A stretch of DNA of 32,546 nt from an uncultured Bacilli bacterium (lineage in GTDB: Bacteria > Bacillota_I > Bacilli_A > RF39 > UBA660): positions 1-32,546 of the forward strand of contig CANRPE010000017.1 of assembly GCA_947632405.1 (NCBI GenBank), written 5' to 3'. The notes below the pieces were generated by a model. That model did not search any database. It saw only the letters and a list, made by a program, of their open reading frames with translations, and was not told where the DNA came from. Positions 32,223 through 32,546 of this stretch are shown one piece after another. Every line of letters begins with the position of its first letter. Position 1 is the first letter of the stretch. The translations under genes and the position numbers were made by a program.

Positions 32223-32483
32223 TTAAATTAATAAAAGTCTTGCTCCATTTGTTAATCCTGAAAATTTAACAATATTGTTACTATTAATAATATTTCCATC
32301 AATTCCATTATAAAGTAATGCTTTTGAATTGATTTTATAATAATCACCTGATAATTCCTTTACTGCATTTTGAATTAAATCTACTAGATTAGAAACTTTT
32401 TCATTAATAGGAATATACATATCATATTCTTCATCAATTGCTAAAACATACACACTGACTAAAATTTTATCCATACTAACCAC
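32223..32483 (-). CDS. YukD/EsaB-like ubiquitin-fold protein
   Basis: A small protein (86 aa from GTG 32483; 83 aa from ATG 32474) whose strand-helix-strand pattern, with DKILVSVYVLAIDEEYDMYIPINEKV, the helix NLVDLIQNAVKELS, and the closing LTNGARLLLI, resembles YukD/EsaB. These ubiquitin-like proteins are components or regulators of type VIIb secretion in Firmicutes. AAAGGA lies 4 nt before the GTG and 13 nt before the ATG, so the start is uncertain. It ends at a strong terminator. If the assignment is right, other secretion genes (WXG100 protein, EssC-type ATPase) should lie beyond the right edge. Confidence 0.55.
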   Translation of the reverse strand: MVSMDKILVSVYVLAIDEEYDMYIPINEKVSNLVDLIQNAVKELSGDYYKINSKALLYNGIDGNIINSNNIVKFSGLTNGARLLLI

Positions 32484-32546
32484 ACATTCCTTTCACTTCG
32501 TTCAAGGCACACATAGTCATGAAACTTGAACAAAATTTATTTTATA

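Overview
The window is AT-rich DNA, and every gene that can be supported lies on the minus strand. TGA is used as a stop (rsgA, rlmN) and Trp is TGG, so the code is standard rather than the Mycoplasma code. Firmicutes-type gene sets (PASTA kinase with PrpC, a CotE-like coat protein, a YukD-like protein) together with very AT-rich codons suggest a gut Bacilli lineage of the RF39 / Mycoplasmatota-adjacent kind. That assignment is inference; there is no rRNA, tRNA or CRISPR array here.

Left part (1-9.8 kb) is accessory and metabolic. It holds an HD-domain protein cut by the window edge, an ASCH/transglutaminase-like fusion, a three-part HD / RelA-type HD / P-loop kinase protein, a DUF362 protein, a Cys-rich protein, an unknown protein and a DUF3419-like protein. 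A tight redox/sulfur operon follows: cysteine desulfurase, then a small thioredoxin, then a thioredoxin-DsbD-like membrane protein.

Middle part (9.9-24.6 kb) is core housekeeping. After two envelope proteins (a 3D/RlpA-like protein and a single-pass membrane protein) comes, in transcription order, priA - two small membrane proteins - fmt - membrane protein - rlmN - prpC - prkC - rsgA - rpe. This is the classical Firmicutes cluster, but def and rsmB are absent and lineage-specific membrane proteins sit among the genes. Upstream lie rpsP-khpA and cdsA-rseP, each with a clear promoter and terminator.

Right part (24.6-32.5 kb) holds a CotE-like protein, then the most unusual locus of the window: five tandem cassettes (25390-30318) encoding secreted or anchored proteins with one shared N-terminal module. 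Four share a long Cys-rich ectodomain that ends in a 28-30 codon segment that differs strongly between copies and is bounded by nearly invariant sequence. Each cassette has its own promoter with a 9-nt poly-G tract inside a 19-bp -35/-10 spacer, a 9-bp inverted repeat that encloses the Shine-Dalgarno and enters the start codon, and, just after the preceding stop, a hairpin with a 4-nt loop, mostly TTCG. Together these suggest a surface-antigen array that varies both in expression (slippage in poly-G) and in sequence (retroelement-like or recombinational diversification). No reverse transcriptase or template repeat is in the window. Upstream of the array are a 593-aa acidic/coiled-coil protein and a YukD/EsaB-like ubiquitin-fold protein, which may mark the edge of a type VII secretion locus.
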